From Desulfobacteraceae bacterium (GTDB lineage: Bacteria > Desulfobacterota > Desulfobacteria > Desulfobacterales > Desulfobacteraceae), in contig JAFLJU010000659.1 of assembly GCA_022712835.1 (NCBI GenBank), positions 1 to 14,434 on the forward strand: 14,434 nucleotides of DNA, in the 5' to 3' direction. The notes under the pieces were generated by a model that did no database searches, had not been told where the DNA came from, and saw nothing but the letters and a program-made list of their open reading frames with translations. Made by a program: the position numbers and the translations under genes. Shown piece after piece: positions 13,087-14,434 of this stretch (the first letter of the stretch is position 1; every line of letters begins with the position of its first letter).

Positions 13087-14378
13087 TATAGGTCATCCAC
13101 CGCTTTTTTTGCAGAATCAACTGTTGTTGGATCATCGGTTATATCCGAAAGGGAAAACTCGACTGCTTGCGAACCATGGTTGGCGAAGTACAGACCCACT
13201 TCAGTCTTGTTGTCAATGATAGCACGGTCGGTACCAGTGGCCCCATTTTTCAAGGCTTCAATCATTACAGACCTCGCCAAGCCACCACCAAGCCCCAAAG
13301 GCCCTATCCAGTAGGATAGTCCGGCAGCATCCGGGGCCCGGTTAAAAAGATTCTGATAAATGGAAGTCACAAACTGGGCATCGGTGTTTTCAGTCGGATA
13401 TAGCAACTTGGTTTCTGGTTGGTCAAAAAAACTCTTGGCAATCTGCTCAATAGTAAGAACGCTGTCTACCCAATAATTTAGCCCTCCAGCATCTGGTGCT
13501 CTGTTGAATGTTGCTACATAGAGTTCGGCTACTTGAGTTTGAGTTACACAAATCTTATCTGACCCATTACAATCCTGGTCAATCCCATCTCCACAAATTT
13601 CAATTGCTCCTGGGTGGATAGTGCTGTCATAATCATTACAGTCCGTGTTGTTTGAGACGTATCCTGATGGTTGAGAAGATGTTTCATATGGATTGGCCGA
13701 ATCGCCATAACCATCATTGTCGTAATCTCGATAATAGGTGTTTAAATTTGGCAAATAACCACCTCCCCCATATATCGCTTCAACACCGTTGATGTCATCT
13801 TGTTGCGGAACAGTATTATCGCCTGCATATGTTCCCATAATAGTTGAAACACCGCTGTCTTCATGCCCTAACCCCAGAGCATGCCCTAACTCATGAACAG
13901 CAACACGGCGGAAGTCGTTTACAGAATACGACCATGGACCGAAATAAACATCCCAGGGTTCATTGGAATTAAAAACAATATCGGTCTCTATTATAGTCGC
14001 GCCGCTATACCAAGTATGAGTTATGGCAAGGGTACTACTGCCCCAGGCATCACCACAGTTCGTAGAGTCAAACCGAACACCATTTCTATCATCAGATGCA
14101 TCACATGGGTTTGAGTATGTTCCTCGGATAATATAATATTGAAACACGGTATTCTCACTCCATTCATACATGGAACCCTCAAAAGCATCATTCCATAGGC
14201 CATTTTCGCCCGGTATATCTACATAAAACGTTGTGGAGGGTTGAGACCAACTGTAGTCATGCGATTGGTATGCATGAGCAGTCGGTGCAGGACAAACGAT
14301 TATAAACAACAATAGATAGACAAAAAATCTTAAGCACTGAGGCCAATGCCTCAAGTTTTGATTCAAGGTTTTATTCAT
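13086..14378 (-). CDS. Secreted matrixin-type zinc metalloprotease with MopE-like and DUF4214 modules
   Basis: A 430-residue protein from the ATG at 14376-14378, which has GGACGGA upstream; the frame is open further to a TTG at 14420 but that would bury the signal peptide. Residues 1-36 are a signal peptide (RFFVYLLLFIIVCPAPTAHA, cleaved before YQS). The M10 protease domain follows: the zinc site HELGHALGLGH has His162, Glu163, His166 and His172, and the Met-turn is TIMGTY (Met181). Next comes a calcium/metal-binding MopE-like motif (YRDYDNDGYGDS ... DCNDYDSTIHPGAIEICGDG, then DQDCNGSD). The last part is a DUF4214 region with two units reading LYVATFNRAPDAGGLNYWVD and IYQNLFNRAPDAAGLSYWIG; DUF4214 is common in S-layer-like and calcium-dependent exported proteins. 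Probably an extracellular protease. No inhibitor or type I secretion genes are next to it. Confidence 0.9.
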   Translation of the reverse strand: MNKTLNQNLRHWPQCLRFFVYLLLFIIVCPAPTAHAYQSHDYSWSQPSTTFYVDIPGENGLWNDAFEGSMYEWSENTVFQYYIIRGTYSNPCDASDDRNGVRFDSTNCGDAWGSSTLAITHTWYSGATIIETDIVFNSNEPWDVYFGPWSYSVNDFRRVAVHELGHALGLGHEDSGVSTIMGTYAGDNTVPQQDDINGVEAIYGGGGYLPNLNTYYRDYDNDGYGDSANPYETSSQPSGYVSNNTDCNDYDSTIHPGAIEICGDGIDQDCNGSDKICVTQTQVAELYVATFNRAPDAGGLNYWVDSVLTIEQIAKSFFDQPETKLLYPTENTDAQFVTSIYQNLFNRAPDAAGLSYWIGPLGLGGGLARSVMIEALKNGATGTDRAIIDNKTEVGLYFANHGSQAVEFSLSDITDDPTTVDSAKKAVDDL

Positions 14379-14434
14379 CAGTTCCGTCCAGTCGTTCACG
14401 CAGAGCCCTTTTGAATTCAACTAACGTTAAGCCT

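Overview
The window looks like a chromosomal segment of a Gram-negative anaerobe, most probably a Desulfobacterota (Desulfobacteraceae-like) sulfate reducer. The pointers are a remnant of a formate dehydrogenase alpha subunit, a QueG-like iron-sulfur protein, exported proteins of the matrixin/MopE/DUF4214 type, and moderate GC with AT-rich intergenic stretches. This is inference; there is no rRNA or marker gene to settle the taxonomy.

Left part (1-2480): the N-terminus of a crotonase-family enzyme (minus) is divergent from a membrane-anchored serine hydrolase of the class C beta-lactamase/NylB type (plus), which has a clear sigma70 promoter. A cytoplasmic FklB-like prolyl isomerase (minus) is convergent with it.

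Stress/regulation block (2480-6400): a YjjJ-type HipA kinase (plus), a small AT-rich unknown protein (minus), and a Fic AMP-transferase with an N-terminal AbiEi-like winged helix (minus). Each of the two modifying enzymes carries its own DNA-binding domain and has repeated operator-like sites upstream. TTATTAGTCA-N3-TWTAAA sites flank the yjjJ promoter, and a third copy sits on the start codon of the unknown gene. Four TTTTTAGGTT units at an exact 24-bp period lie in front of fic. These repeats are the most interesting signals in the window.

RNA/housekeeping block (6430-8003): a single-RRM RNA-binding protein, a SPOUT (TrmH-type) RNA methyltransferase and a QueG-like double-cluster Fe-S protein, all minus strand.

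Gene graveyard (8100-11060): a Tet(M)/EF-G-like GTPase pseudogene (in-frame TGA, DTPGH changed to DTPDH, both ends missing), the C-terminal tail of an outer-membrane beta-barrel protein with its terminator intact, an apparently intact HigB-HigA toxin-antitoxin pair, a formate dehydrogenase fragment with an internal deletion, and the C-terminus of an IS4-like transposase. The transposase remnant seems to have cut off the 3' end of an exported three-repeat protein.

Right part (11060-14434): a long non-coding stretch holding tRNA-Leu(UAG) with a strong terminator and a possible decayed tRNA copy beside it, a fragment of a GEVED-domain protein, and a secreted matrixin metalloprotease with MopE-like and DUF4214 modules.
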